DNA from: CADCVT01 sp036389485
GTDB lineage: Bacteria; Actinomycetota; Thermoleophilia; Solirubrobacterales; Solirubrobacteraceae
Length of the DNA stretch: 64,000 nucleotides
Assembly: GCA_036389485.1 (NCBI GenBank)
Contig: DASVPR010000005.1
Location: 19,338-83,337 of the forward strand
Direction: 5' to 3'
This document shows positions 43,650 to 52,788 of the stretch, in pieces (the first letter of the stretch is position 1; every line of letters starts with the position of its first letter). The notes beneath the pieces were generated by a model that was given only the letters and a program-made list of their open reading frames with translations, ran no database searches and was not told where the DNA came from. The position numbers and the translations under genes are program-made.

Positions 43650-44642
43650 GTGGGCCTGCTGCGCCTCGTCCTCGCGACGGTCGCCCTCACGCTCGCCGCC
43701 ACCGCTTCGGCCCAGGCCGCGACGATCACCGTCGACCAAGACTGCATCGAGCAGGGCACGCCCGAGACCGGCGACGGCCAGTACTCGGGCAGCCTCGAGG
43801 CGCGCCGACCGGCGTCTCGCTCGCCGTCACGGCCGCCCAGTTTCCCGGCGACAACTGGGCCCATTACGGCGGCGACTACGTCACCCTGGACGCCTCGGAG
43901 AACGGCACCTTCTCGCTCCACATCGGCTACTACACGGCGCTCCTCGACACGCTGTGGGTCAAGGCGCGCTACTTCGACCGCCAGCTGTGGGCGTGGGTCC
44001 AGTTCGCCGAGGTCGAGGTGCCGGTCTGCTCCGACGAGCCCGAGTCCGAGCCCGACCTAGACGCGGACGACGACGGCGTGAACGACGCCGTCGACAACTG
44101 CCAGTCCACCGCCAACCCGGGGGCAGGAGAACAACGATCTCGACGCGCAGGGTGATGCCTGCGACGCCGACGACGACAACGACGGCGTCGACGACGGCGC
44201 CGACACTGTCAGTTCGCGGCCAACCCGGGCCAGCGCGACGACGACCAGGACGCCATCGGCGCGACGCCTGCGACGGCACGTTCGACTCCAGCGACGGCAA
44301 GTCGAGCGGTGGCGGCTGGCTGACGAGCTCGGACGGCAGGGTCAACTTCTCGTCGAGCGCCAACAGCGTGGACGGCGTGATGGCCGGCAACGGCGTGTTC
44401 ACCGTCGGCCAGACGAAGATCAATGCCTGACGGTCGACGGCTACTTCCAGTCGGCCACCAACGACCGCGCGGTCTTCGTCGGCAGCGCGACGCAGGACGG
44501 CGTCGCGACGCGCTACCGGATCGAGCTGACCGACAACGGCGAGCCGGGCACGGCGGACCACGTCGAGATCTCGACGGACGCCGGGTTCGCGGCGGCCGGC
44601 GTGATCGGCGGCGGGAACCTCCAGGTGCACCGCGGCGTGTAG
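43650..44642 (+). pseudogene. Thrombospondin type 3 repeat secreted protein, multiply frameshifted
   Basis: A GTG at 43650 opens a signal peptide (GLLRLVLATVALTLAATAS). The coding signal then jumps frame several times: a GVSLAVTAAQFPGDNWAHYG segment, Ca-binding Asp-rich repeats (DLDADDDGVNDAVDNC; DADDDNDGVDDGADNC), then SSGGGWLTSSDGRVNFSSSA and a final TVDGYFQSATNDRAVFVGSA domain ending at the TAG at 44640. At least four indels are needed to join them. Either the gene is dead or the local sequence is poor. Intact relatives are secreted proteins with TSP3 repeats. Confidence 0.7.
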
Positions 44643-44667
44643 CCGAGGACAGTTGCCCCGATGGATC

Positions 44668-44695
44668 GAAGGGAGGCGCCACGGCGCCTCCCTTC
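44668..44695. terminator. Bidirectional hairpin between convergent genes
   Basis: A perfect stem of 12-13 bp, GAAGGGAGGCGCC against GGCGCCTCCCTTC, with almost no loop. It lies 26 bases past the TSP3 gene and overlaps the last codon of the convergent hydrolase gene, so it can end both transcripts. Confidence 0.75.
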
Positions 44696-46499
44696 ACCGT
44701 TTCGGCGCGGTCGTCGGCCGGGGCCGAAGCTGGCGGTAGCGGACGCGGTGCCCGTCGAGCACGCCGCGGAGAACGCCGCGGAGGTGGCCGCCCGTCAGGC
44801 GCAGCGTGCCGGTCGCGCCGCTGCCGGTCACCCGCAGGACGTGAGGGTCGTCGCCGCCCAGGACGCCGCTGACCCGCACGCCTCGGATGAGCTCGTACCG
44901 GACGAGCTCAAGGACGAGCGTCCGGCCCCCGTCGAACGAGCGAAAGCGCAACCGCCCGCCCCGCAGGCCGCGGTCGACGGCTCCCTCGATGCTCCAGTTC
45001 TCGGCGTCGCGCAGCGTCAGGTCGACGGCGACCGCGGTCCGCGCGATCTTCGGCGGGAGGCGCTCGCCGGCCGGCAGCGGGACCTCGCGCAGCGTCCGGA
45101 AGTACGGCAGCGCGAGGTGGTACAGCCCGGCCGCCCTCCGGCATGGCCGTACGGGTGAGCCGGCGAGGAAGCGCTTGATCGCGGGCACGGCGCAGCGCCC
45201 GGGGTCGCTCAGGATCACCAGGTGGCCGGCGCCGGGCACGGCGAGGAGCTGTGCGGACGGGTACTGCGACGCGGTGCGCCGCTGGTCCTCGAGCGGCGCG
45301 CGCAGGTCCTCGCGCCCGGCCAGGATGAGCACGGGGACATCGGGGCCGCGCTCCGGCGAGGGCGGCAGCGGCGGGCGCGGCGTCGGCGGCCAGCCCAGGC
45401 ACAGCCTCGCCTCGAGCTGCGGCGCCACGGCCTCCACCGGGATCGGTGCGTACAGCGCCGCCGAGCCCGCGAGCGCCTCTTGAAGCGCGGCCTCCCGGCC
45501 GACGGGATCGGACTCCGGCGCCCACGGCAGCTGCCCCTCCATGCACGTCGTCGCGAGGAACCGCGCGTAGGCGAGCACGCGGCTGCCCGCCGCAAAATCG
45601 ACGAGGCGCCGCAGCGGCGCGCCGTCGCCGTGGGCCACCGCCTGGAGCACGGCGAGCAGCTCCTCGCGGACCAGCTCCTCCCCGTCGGCGTCGCGCACCA
45701 GCTCGTAGAGCTCTTCGACGCCGATCGGTCGCTGGGGGGCGGCCCTGCGCAGCGGATGCTCGCCGAGCACCTCGACCGCGCGCGCCAGGATGCGCTGCGG
45801 GTCGCCGAGGATGCGCTCGCACCCCGGCGTGTAGCAGAGCTCGCGGAGCACGCGCGGCAGTGCGAGCTGGGGCAGGCGACCAAGCAGGTCGGGGCCCTCG
45901 ATCGGCGACGGCGAGTCCAGGATCAGCGCCTGCACGCGCTCCGGGAAGCGTCGCGCGTACTCGCCGGCGACCTGGCCGCCGGACGAGACGCCGAACGGGA
46001 TGATCCGCTCCACCCCCAGCCGTTGCCGCAGCGCCTCGAGGTCGAGCGCGGTCGCGTACGTCGAGTAGAAACGGCGCGCGTCGCCCAGCTCCTCGCCACA
46101 GCGCGCGGCGGCCTCGGGTGTGGGCACGTCGCCGTCCTCGTCGGACAGCGACGGGCAGCGCAGAGGGGACGACCGGCCGCTCCCCCGCTCATCGACGAAC
46201 ACGATGTCGTGGCCGCGCCGCAACTCGGACAGCAGCTCGCGCACGACGACCTCGGCCTGTTCGACGCTTCCCCCACCCGGCCCGACCAGGAAGACGATCG
46301 TCCCGCGCGACGCGCGCCGCGCCCGGAACCGCACGTACCTCAGCTCGATCCGCTGCCCGCCAGGCTGCGCCTGATCCAGCGGGACGGACAGCGTCCCGCG
46401 GCGGCCCCGGTCGCGATCCTGCGCATCAGCGACGGCCGCGAAGATGCCCAGCACGCCGCAAATGGTCAGAACCAGTGAGAGCCGCCTGTTCAACCGCAT
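44694..46499 (-). CDS. Exported alpha/beta hydrolase, TAP-like peptidase family
   Basis: A 601-residue protein with a signal peptide (about 1-26) and an alpha/beta-hydrolase fold: oxyanion region VFLVGPGGG, nucleophile elbow GVSSGG (Ser), acid in LILAGREDLRAP and catalytic His in PGAGHL. The split fold with a helical insertion (about 210-350) and a C-terminal TAP-like domain matches secreted actinobacterial tripeptidyl-aminopeptidase-like hydrolases. An extra domain of about 100 residues follows. It is the last ordinary chromosomal gene before the island. Confidence 0.88.
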   Translation of the reverse strand: MRLNRRLSLVLTICGVLGIFAAVADAQDRDRGRRGTLSVPLDQAQPGGQRIELRYVRFRARRASRGTIVFLVGPGGGSVEQAEVVVRELLSELRRGHDIVFVDERGSGRSSPLRCPSLSDEDGDVPTPEAAARCGEELGDARRFYSTYATALDLEALRQRLGVERIIPFGVSSGGQVAGEYARRFPERVQALILDSPSPIEGPDLLGRLPQLALPRVLRELCYTPGCERILGDPQRILARAVEVLGEHPLRRAAPQRPIGVEELYELVRDADGEELVREELLAVLQAVAHGDGAPLRRLVDFAAGSRVLAYARFLATTCMEGQLPWAPESDPVGREAALQEALAGSAALYAPIPVEAVAPQLEARLCLGWPPTPRPPLPPSPERGPDVPVLILAGREDLRAPLEDQRRTASQYPSAQLLAVPGAGHLVILSDPGRCAVPAIKRFLAGSPVRPCRRAAGLYHLALPYFRTLREVPLPAGERLPPKIARTAVAVDLTLRDAENWSIEGAVDRGLRGGRLRFRSFDGGRTLVLELVRYELIRGVRVSGVLGGDDPHVLRVTGSGATGTLRLTGGHLRGVLRGVLDGHRVRYRQLRPRPTTAPKR

Positions 46500-46833
46500 G
46501 GCGGCACACTACCGGCGGGCTCGTGGCTCCAGACGAACTTGGCCCACGGGCGTCGCCAGAGCGGTGCGTTCTCGACATCGCGGTGCTCGTCACATGTCGA
46601 TCGGGCAGGCGATCGGGACTCTGGGGTGCGCGCGGCCCCGGTCCGTCATAACGCGAGCCCGAGATCTCTTGCTGCATACACCAACTCCTGATCCGGGGAG
46701 TCATCGACAGGACGCTTCGCGCACCGGCGCAGCGGAGATGTCGTCGAACGGCCGGACGACCGGCACTGCGTGCTCGCCGCAGATGGCGCCGCTCAGAGAG
46801 GCGTCGCGCGGCCGGGCGGCGTACGGGCCGGGG
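46500..46833. other. Gap at left edge of island
   Basis: No gene, tRNA or repeat that I can support lies here. It separates the hydrolase promoter side from the truncated integrase, and its base composition is already less GC-rich. The left limit of the island is probably in this gap. Confidence 0.4.
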
Positions 46834-47316
46834 TCACACGCCGTCCTCGACCGAGTCGAGCACCACTTCACGGGAGACATGCGACCTCGTGGACGCCGCG
46901 CAGCGTGGCGACACACGCGCCTTTGCGGAGCTCTGCGCGCGGTTCGCGTGCGCGCAGGCGTGCCGGGCTTGCGATCGGCGTGCGCCCGCGCGCTCTCGCA
47001 GGTGCCGCGACCAGAAGCCCTCGTAGTTGCGGATCGTGCCGGCCGCGAGCTGTGGCCGCACGTAGTCACGCATCCACTGCTCGTAGCAGTCGCCGACGAT
47101 CATCGTGGCGCGCGCCGCCGGCCCGTCAGCGATCAGCGCAGCGCGCCGGTCAAGCTCGTCGCGGAAGGCGACCGCGGAGTCGAGGTCGTCGAAGGTGCGG
47201 CGCTCCCGCGAACCGTCGGGCCCGGTGCAGCGGACGCGGTAGCTCACGAGCGCTGTCCCGTGGGGCCGCGTGCGGCGCCGGGTCTCGATGCTGAGCACGT
47301 CGGGCTTGCGGCTCAT
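46834..47316 (-). pseudogene. Tyrosine integrase, 3'-truncated
   Basis: The ATG at 47316 opens MSRKPDVLSIETRRRTRPHG, then an AP2-like arm-binding domain (YRVRCTGPDGSRERRTF) and a SAM-like core-binding start (CYEQWMRDYVRPQLAAGTIR, ending at HLRERAG). After that the frame degrades and stops at 46834, so the whole catalytic domain is absent. It lies left of attachment copy 1 with an excisionase remnant between, so it is the relic of a separate element from the one at 51-54 kb. Confidence 0.75.
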
Positions 47317-47437
47317 GCGCTCACCCGTGAGGCGCGCCGGCGGCGCGCGGAGGTGGCGGCATCGGCCGCCTGCAGGCGGCTGCGGGCGTAGCGGTCGACC
47401 GCGTGCGTCCCGACGATGTCGGCGACGTGCGCGCGGC

Positions 47438-47622
47438 TCAGCGCTGAGCGTCCTCGGCCCGCACGCGGCACGGGCCGGTGCCGTCGATTCGCAGCGCCCG
47501 CAGCAAGCCGGGGCGGATGTACTGGCGGATGATCTTCGGCGAACGGCTGCGACCTCGGCGGCGGTCATGAGCGGGGCCGGCCAGTCGAGCTGCAGGGTCG
47601 GCTCGGTCAGCGGGTTGTCCAT
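47438..47622 (-). pseudogene. Excisionase-like protein, frameshifted
   Basis: Starting at the ATG at 47622 it reads MDNPLTEPTLQLDWPAPLMT and TAAEVAA, then the frame must shift by one base near 47548 to continue RSPKIIRQYIRPGLLRALRI and end RAEDAQR at 47438. The HTH-like N-terminus fits small recombination-directionality factors. It precedes the truncated integrase on the same strand, the usual xis-int arrangement. Confidence 0.6.
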
Positions 47623-47846
47623 GAGGGCAACCCTGGTGGTCCGGCCCCCGGCGGGGACTTCGCAGCAGTCGGCGCGCAACGACGCGGCTTCCGGCAGGAA
47701 GCGGTCGGCGGTCTCGACGCGGCCGCGGCGGCGCTCCGGGTTCGCCGGCGCGCGCACTGGCCCCCGTTTGGCCCCGAGAGGCTGGTTCGAGAGCGAGTTG
47801 CGACGGCTGACCGAGCGATTCGCCAGTGCTGGCGGGGAGTTGCAGC

Positions 47847-47896
47847 GAAGCCCTCTGCCGGACTCGAACTGGCGACCCCTTCCTGACCCATGGAAG
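47847..47896 (-). other. Attachment-site copy 1 (tRNA-Thr 3' end)
   Basis: On the minus strand this reads as an anticodon arm, variable loop, T arm (with TTCGAGTCC) and acceptor 3' end of tRNA-Thr, without the 5' half. It differs from copies 2 and 3 at a few positions (TTCGAACT in place of TTCGAACC on the plus strand; GACCC in the loop). The rest of the 47623-48141 gap holds no supported gene. Confidence 0.8.
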
Positions 47897-48141
47897 TGTT
47901 CGGCGCCATCCCAGCCCCCCGCAGCACACGGAGGCCCAGGATTCATCGGGCATTCGCGTCGAGGATCGGAGGCCACGGACGGCAGCCGCGTGCCCCGCCT
48001 GCGCACAGCGACTGCGCGGAAGCTGCGCGCGACGCGCTACGGACGATGGAACCCGCGAGACCGGGGCCGCGAATGCCTTCTAGGCCTCCTCTTCGACGCC
48101 CGCGCAGTGCTCGCGCGGGGCAAGCAGGATTCCGCGCGTGA

Positions 48142-48942
48142 TCACGTTTCCGGCCCGATGCGGAGCCTCCGAGGTATCGCCTCGAGCTCAGGACTTCGGA
48201 CGCCGCGGGCATTCTTCAGGAAGGTCAGCAGACGCTGCGAGTTGCGCTTCCAGCACGCGATGATGGGGGGAGGGAAGCCCTGGGTCCCGCGCTCGGCCTC
48301 TTCGGCGGGGGTGGTCCACAGCTGCCCGTCGTCCGGCGCCCCAGGCAGGGACAGCAGCACCGTGCCGGCAGGCTGAGGCTGTGACGACGCGTCGTGGAGG
48401 ATCGAGATGGCTATCTCGTACAGGTGATCGCCGGAAGGCACACGCTCATCGATCGTGAACCGGAAGCGGAGAACCTCTGCCTCGTCCGGCGCCAGCTGCC
48501 GGCGCAGCGGCACGGACTCGACGACGGTGCCGAGTGCCGGATCCGGCGGAAGGGCGATCCCGTACTTACGAGCGATCCCGAGCTCGCCAGCAGTGGCGCA
48601 AATCGGGATGTGCACGTGCCGGCGTATGTGGAACCGGGCCCGCCGCACAATCGACCGACGCGTCCCGACGTTGTGAACCGTCAGCTCCGCCCTCGGGAGC
48701 GTCGCCTTCGTCGGCTCGGCATCGTCGGTTTCGGGATCCGGAAACCGGAGCTCCAACTCCGGGTTGCTTACGACGACCTCTGGAACCGAGAGCGAGGCCG
48801 TGCGGGGAGGCGGCGGGTCCGGGTGGTCGGCCCCGCCGAGGAGCAGCATCGGAAGAACGACGCCCAGAACGGCGAGGATGATCGGCATGATCACTATCGA
48901 GAGCTGCTTCTCGAACGAGAGTTCACGCCAACGGCGGCGCAT
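48142..48942 (-). CDS. Single-pass membrane protein of unknown function
   Basis: A 266-residue protein: a short basic N-terminus (MRRRWRELSFEKQLS), one strong membrane segment (about 15-36), a Pro-rich spacer and a beta-rich extracytoplasmic domain (about 48-200) with two Cys. I do not recognise the family. It has no partner gene nearby. The lower GC bias compared with the core genes is in keeping with the island. Confidence 0.65.
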   Translation of the reverse strand: MRRRWRELSFEKQLSIVIMPIILAVLGVVLPMLLLGGADHPDPPPPRTASLSVPEVVVSNPELELRFPDPETDDAEPTKATLPRAELTVHNVGTRRSIVRRARFHIRRHVHIPICATAGELGIARKYGIALPPDPALGTVVESVPLRRQLAPDEAEVLRFRFTIDERVPSGDHLYEIAISILHDASSQPQPAGTVLLSLPGAPDDGQLWTTPAEEAERGTQGFPPPIIACWKRNSQRLLTFLKNARGVRSPELEAIPRRLRIGPET

Positions 48943-49230
48943 GGATCACCTCGCGAGCGTCTGGCGATCGGTGCGCTCCATATGACCATTATGATCGCTT
49001 AGAACACAGCGACGTCTGATCGCGGGAACCACGCGCCCCCGCAGCGAGTCTTTCAAATGGCGCAAACGTCTGGCGTCCCATGGGTCCCGTCGTGAGCACC
49101 GCGAGCTGGCGCGGCCCGAGGTCGCCGATCCTCACTGCGGCGGCGGGTAGTCGGTCAGCGAGTGGTGGCGAGCACGGCGGGGAAACGAAGTCACCGCTGT
49201 ACTCGAGGACCTACCGCTTATCCGATTGCG

Positions 49231-49752
49231 TCAGGGCTCCACGAATCCAGCGGTCCCGAAGTTGGGGTAGGTCACGTACCACGTGTGCCAGCCGGCGCGA
49301 GTCCGGGCGACGTAGAGGACGGCGGGCGAAAGGCTCGCCATGCGCGCTCGAGGCGAATGCACGAGCGCGACCCACGATCGACGTGCGATGGCCAGGCCGC
49401 ACGCACGGGCGGCGGGTCTCTCGTATCGCTGGCGGCGGAGGCCCGGAAGCACTGCGCCGATGCGGAGGTCGAAGACAGACGTGATGGACGCACCCCGCAC
49501 GTCGATACCCCGCAGCGCGCGAGGGAGCTTCCGCCTGACCGTGCGCACGACGCGGACCACCGCGCCCGGCCCCCCGGGGAGCGCCTTCGGACACCGCGCA
49601 TCGCGCGCTCGTGCCGGCGCGGTCCGCGCGGATCGATCGTCGATCCCCGTAGCCCGATCCTCCATGCCACTCGACGCGGCGAGAGTAACCGCCGCGCCGA
49701 CCGCAATGACCGCCGCGACGGCGAAGATCGCATAACGGCGCCGGTGTCGCAT
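49231..49752 (-). CDS. Secreted protein of unknown function
   Basis: A 173-residue protein with an N-terminal membrane or signal segment (YAIFAVAAVIAVGAAVTLAA) and a C-terminal domain ending LYVARTRAGWHTWYVTYPNF, rich in aromatic residues. Cys residues at about 54 and 128 could pair. No family recognised. It lies 83 bases downstream of a frameshifted SpoIID-like gene on the same strand and may be its partner. Confidence 0.55.
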   Translation of the reverse strand: MRHRRRYAIFAVAAVIAVGAAVTLAASSGMEDRATGIDDRSARTAPARARDARCPKALPGGPGAVVRVVRTVRRKLPRALRGIDVRGASITSVFDLRIGAVLPGLRRQRYERPAARACGLAIARRSWVALVHSPRARMASLSPAVLYVARTRAGWHTWYVTYPNFGTAGFVEP

Positions 49753-49835
49753 GTCGGTAGTCGCCTACCCGGGACGGGCCCGGGCGTGATCGGCTGTCCG
49801 TTGTTGAAGCGGAGTATTCGGCGCGGCCACGCGGG

Positions 49836-50540
49836 TTACCGGGACGCACGTGGTAGAAGAGGGTCCTGTCCTCGCCCAAGCGGAACGACGTCGCCTCCGT
49901 TTGCTTCGCGCGTCCAGCGCACCACCTTGATCGTGCGCCATACCCTCCCGCTCCCGGTTTCCTTGGCCCCGATCCGGTAGGTCCAAGCGACCTGGTGACC
50001 ACCGATGCGCGATGAGAGGCGAAGCTCGATCCCGCCGGTGATCTGCGAGAAGCTCGTCTTCGACCTGGGCGGCCGTTCGCCGGGCCTGACGTCCCCCGTG
50101 AAGTAGTACTCGACCAGGTTGCGCCAGTCGTCGATGCCGCAGAGCTCATCGCGTGCCTTGGCGCCGAGCTGCGGCAGGAGGTTGCCGTCCTGGTGGTGTC
50201 CACCGCCCCTGGTCGCAGGCGTACTCGCCGTCGCGGTACTCCGTCAGCTGGATGCTGCCGTCGCTCTGCCGCAGGCGCTCGTCCTCGACGTCGACCAACG
50301 AGCGCCTGAAGCTGCGAGACACGGTGCGCCCGGGCTTGAAGCACTGGACGTCCGTGGTGTTGTCGACGTCGGCGGCGCCACCTGCCGAGCGCGCGTGCTG
50401 CCGGTGGTACCAGGCGTAGTTCTGGATCGCCGATGCAACGGCTTTGGCCGATGCCTCCTTGAAGCGCCCGCCGGGGTAGCCGCTGCCGTTGATCTCGCCG
50501 GCCATCACATGGGTCAGGTAGTGACCGCATCCGGCCCGGG
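49836..50540 (-). pseudogene. SpoIID/LytB-domain-like protein, frameshifted
   Basis: The first part reads CGHYLTHVMAGEINGSGYPG, FKEASAKAVASAIQNYAWYH and DVDNTTDVQCFKPG, the order of conserved blocks in SpoIID/LytB proteins (assembly or lytic glycosylase activity on peptidoglycan). After CDQG near 50205 the frame must shift by one base to continue DGNLLPQLGAKARDELCGID and NLVEYYFTGDV, then a C-terminal domain to the TAA at 49836. The N-terminus is missing or fused to the relaxase-like fragment. Assignment to SpoIID is by motif order only. Confidence 0.5.
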
Positions 50541-50774
50541 TGCATTGCGCAGCTTCGTATCGCTGGCCGGTGCGCGCCCCTCGAGCAGCGTTCGAAGGTC
50601 GTCCCCGTCGACCTTGCCATTCAGGCCGAGCAGTCCTGCGCCGAGGCCGACCCACTCGCCGTCCGCCTCACCGGCTAGTAGCGACCCGTTCGTGTCTTCC
50701 CCGACAGCCTGCCGATCGACAGCACGGTCTCCAGGTCGCGCGAACCCGGCTGGTACCCACCCCGCACTTTGCAA
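50514..50774 (-). pseudogene. TrwC-type (MobF) relaxase N-terminal fragment
   Basis: An 86-codon frame contains GEADGEWVGLGAGLLGLNGK followed by VDGDDLRTLLEGRAP. This matches the early part of TrwC-type relaxases (an aromatic-rich G-E-A-x-G-x-W motif, then L-G-L-x-G-x-V and L-R-x-L-L-x-G-R). The catalytic Tyr and His-triad parts and the helicase are absent. It starts at a TTG inside a 16-bp palindrome. Relaxases nick oriT to start conjugation, so this is probably a relic of the element's transfer system. Confidence 0.45.
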
Positions 50775-50779
50775 AGTGC
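50764..50779. repeat. Perfect 16-bp palindrome
   Basis: GCACTTTGCAAAGTGC is fully self-complementary and AT-richer than its surroundings. It lies at the start of the relaxase fragment, a place where operators or oriT nick regions occur. It has no hairpin loop, so protein binding is likelier than termination. Confidence 0.5.
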
Positions 50780-50849
50780 CACTGTGTGCTGCGCCGTAGC
50801 GGTTGGCGCTCAGACCACGTTTCGAGCGGGCTCAGAAACCGTCCGGACC

Positions 50850-51152
50850 TCAGAGTGAGGTCGGCGCAAGCCGACGTAGCCGTACCGGAGCCGGGGTCCT
50901 AGCAGGAGCGATCAGACACGTCGAGGCGTGCCTGTCGTCGGCACGGCGGTGGTCGTCGACTGCGAGCTGAGCGTGGCGACGAGATGCGAAGTGGTGCCTT
51001 CGCTCGGCCTCCGGGTCTCCGCGCTTCATGAAGAACCGGGCGGCGGACAGCTCCACTGCCGAGGCGCGTTCGTGCGCGTTCGCCGCTCGCTCGTATGCCA
51101 TCCGCCGGCGTTCTGCATGTGACGCGGTGGCGATCACGTGCTCAGGATGCAC
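50850..51152 (-). CDS. Small helical charged protein
   Basis: A 100-residue product from a GTG start with a repeated helical pattern: AERRRMAYERAANAHERASA, then ELSAARFFMKRGDPEAERRH and FASRRHAQLAVDD. Runs of H-E-R-A followed by F-F-x-x-x-G-D-P-E are common in small actinobacterial proteins of unknown function, often on mobile DNA. It is divergent from parA with 112 bases between. Confidence 0.55.
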   Translation of the reverse strand: MHPEHVIATASHAERRRMAYERAANAHERASAVELSAARFFMKRGDPEAERRHHFASRRHAQLAVDDHRRADDRHASTCLIAPARTPAPVRLRRLAPTSL

Positions 51153-51264
51153 CGCACCCTGATCACGCCGATCGACGGCGCAAACGAGGTGGGGGCGAAA
51201 GCCAGCTGGCGCGACCTAGCGAGCAAGAGCGCTGTCGCGCAGTCCAGCTATCAGAAGGAGGACC

Positions 51265-52024
51265 ATGCCCCGAGTCATCGCCGTCAGCTCCCAGAAGGGC
51301 GGGATCGGCAAGACCACCACAACCGCCAACCTCGCCGTGGCGTGGGGCCTGTCGGGGCGTCGCGTCCTCGCGATCGATCTCGACCCGCAGTTCGCGCTCA
51401 CGCGGCGCTTCGGTCACGCGCCGGCCGACACGCCGGGGACCGCGTTCGAGCTGCTCGCTGGCGAGGCCGACCTCGACGACGCGGTGGTGCGCGACGTCGA
51501 GCCGGGCGTCGACCTGCTCGCAGCCCGCCGCGAGCTGTCCAGCCTCGAGCTCACGCTTGCGGGCGAGCACCACCGCGAGCAGTTTCTCGCCGACGCGCTC
51601 GAGGGCGGCATCGACGCGTACGACGATGTCGTCGTCGACTGCCCGCCGAGCCTCGGGCTGCTGACGGTCAACGCCGTCGTGGCAGCGGACGAGGTGGTGG
51701 TGCCGGTCGACATGACCGACGAGGGCGCTACAGGGCACCGCGGAAGTGCGCGCGATCGTCGCGCAGCTCGCGAAGCGTTCGCGCGTTGCCGTCCGCGCCC
51801 TCGTCCGGACGATGGTCGACCGGCGGCGCATCGTCTACCAGCAGATGGCCGACGCGCTAGAGGGTCTCGGCCTGGCTGTTGCAACCACCGAGGCGCCGCT
51901 CACCGCCGCCTTCCTGAACGCGGCGGCCGAGCGCCGGCCGCTGCTGGCGTGGCGGCCCGACAGCGCGGGGTCGATCGCGTATTGGCAGCTATCCCGCGAG
52001 CTTCTGCCCGAGGCGGAGCGATGA
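51265..52024 (+). pseudogene. parA: ParA-type partition ATPase, one frameshift
   Basis: It begins MPRVIAVSSQKGGIGKTTTT with the deviant Walker A (KGGIGKTT) of ParA/MinD ATPases, has DLDPQ and the Walker B VVVDCPPSLG, and an AGAAGGAGGA ribosome-binding site 3 bases before the ATG. At about 51730 (GACGAGGGC|GCTACAG) two bases seem lost: the downstream frame resumes GTAEVRAIVAQLAKRSRVAV and ends ELLPEAER at the TGA at 52022. ParA segregates plasmids or element DNA on the nucleoid. The next gene starts inside the stop codon (ATGA). Confidence 0.85.
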
Positions 52025-52303
52025 GCACCCGTCCGCGCCGTCGGCTCACGGCGATCGACGATCCGCTGGAGCGAGCCAAAGTGCATCCGATCGTGCGGCG
52101 GACGACCGACGCCGAGGCGCAAGCGATCTTCGTCCGCGTGCCGGTCGCTGGCCGATGCGCTGGCTCGCGCGGCGTTCGAGCTGAAGCTGCACAAGCAGGA
52201 GATCGTCGCGGCGCTGATCGCTCGCCACGTCGACGCGCACAGCGCCGACGGCCTGGACGCTGTTCGCGCGCTCGTCGAGGACTATCGCGATGCGCAGCGA
52301 TAG
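52021..52303 (+). pseudogene. ParB-like centromere-binding protein, one frameshift
   Basis: The ATG at 52021 overlaps the parA stop. The first part reads MSTRPRRRLTAIDDPLERAK and FVRVP; after a one-base shift near 52145 it continues SLADALARAAFELKLHKQEI and VAALIARHVDAHSADG, ending DYRDAQR at the TAG at 52301. The basic N-terminus and the C-terminal helix pair suit a small ribbon-helix-helix or ParB-like partner for ParA. The name rests mainly on position. Confidence 0.6.
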
Positions 52304-52511
52304 CCAGCTGGCAGGCGATCGGGAACGGCTGATCGCTGGACAGCGCGATTGGCGGCTGGCGGCCGTGCGCGGCAGCGCCCCGACCGCGGCCGCGGCGCGA
52401 GCGACACGATCGCCGGGGGTTGCGAGGCGGCTCGCGCGGCTTGTGGGCATGGCGCTCGACGCCACGAACGCACAGACAGCACCTCCGGTCGACGGGACGC
52501 CTTCGCCGTGA
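52290..52511 (+). CDS. Small basic protein between parB-like gene and xis
   Basis: A 73-residue frame, MRSDSQLAGDRERLIAGQRD followed by an Ala/Arg-rich segment. It overlaps the end of the parB-like frame and its TGA overlaps the GTG of the excisionase gene (GTGA), the same coupling seen along this operon. That spacing is the main reason to accept it. No family recognised. Confidence 0.45.
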   Translation: MRSDSQLAGDRERLIAGQRDWRLAAVRGSAPTAAAARATRSPGVARRLARLVGMALDATNAQTAPPVDGTPSP

Positions 52512-52788
52512 GCCCGGACCAGCGCTTGAGCCCGAACGCCGCCGCGGAGTTGGCCGACGTGGGCGTTGACACGATCCGTCGCGCCTACCGCTCCGGAGAG
52601 CTCCGTGCGTACTACGTCGGCGCCGCCGTGAAGATCGTTCGGACCTCGACGCGTGGCTGGCTCGCGCGCCGGTCAAGCCCGCGCCGACGCGCTCCGCGCC
52701 GCCCGTCCCGACCCCTCGCCGCGGGCACCCGGAGGCGGGTAGCCTCGGCGCCCTCCGCAACATCGAGCAGAGGAGGCGAGCGTCGTGA
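52508..52788 (+). pseudogene. Excisionase / HTH DNA-binding protein, one frameshift
   Basis: From the GTG at 52508 it reads SPDQRLSPNAAAELADVGVD, then TIRRAYRSGELRAYYVG, the MerR-like winged helix of HTH_17 excisionases. After KIVR near 52636 one base must change to give SDLDAWLARAPVKPAPTRSA and the end NIEQRRRAS at the TGA at 52786. Its stop overlaps the integrase GTG. It should steer the integrase toward excision. Confidence 0.75.
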
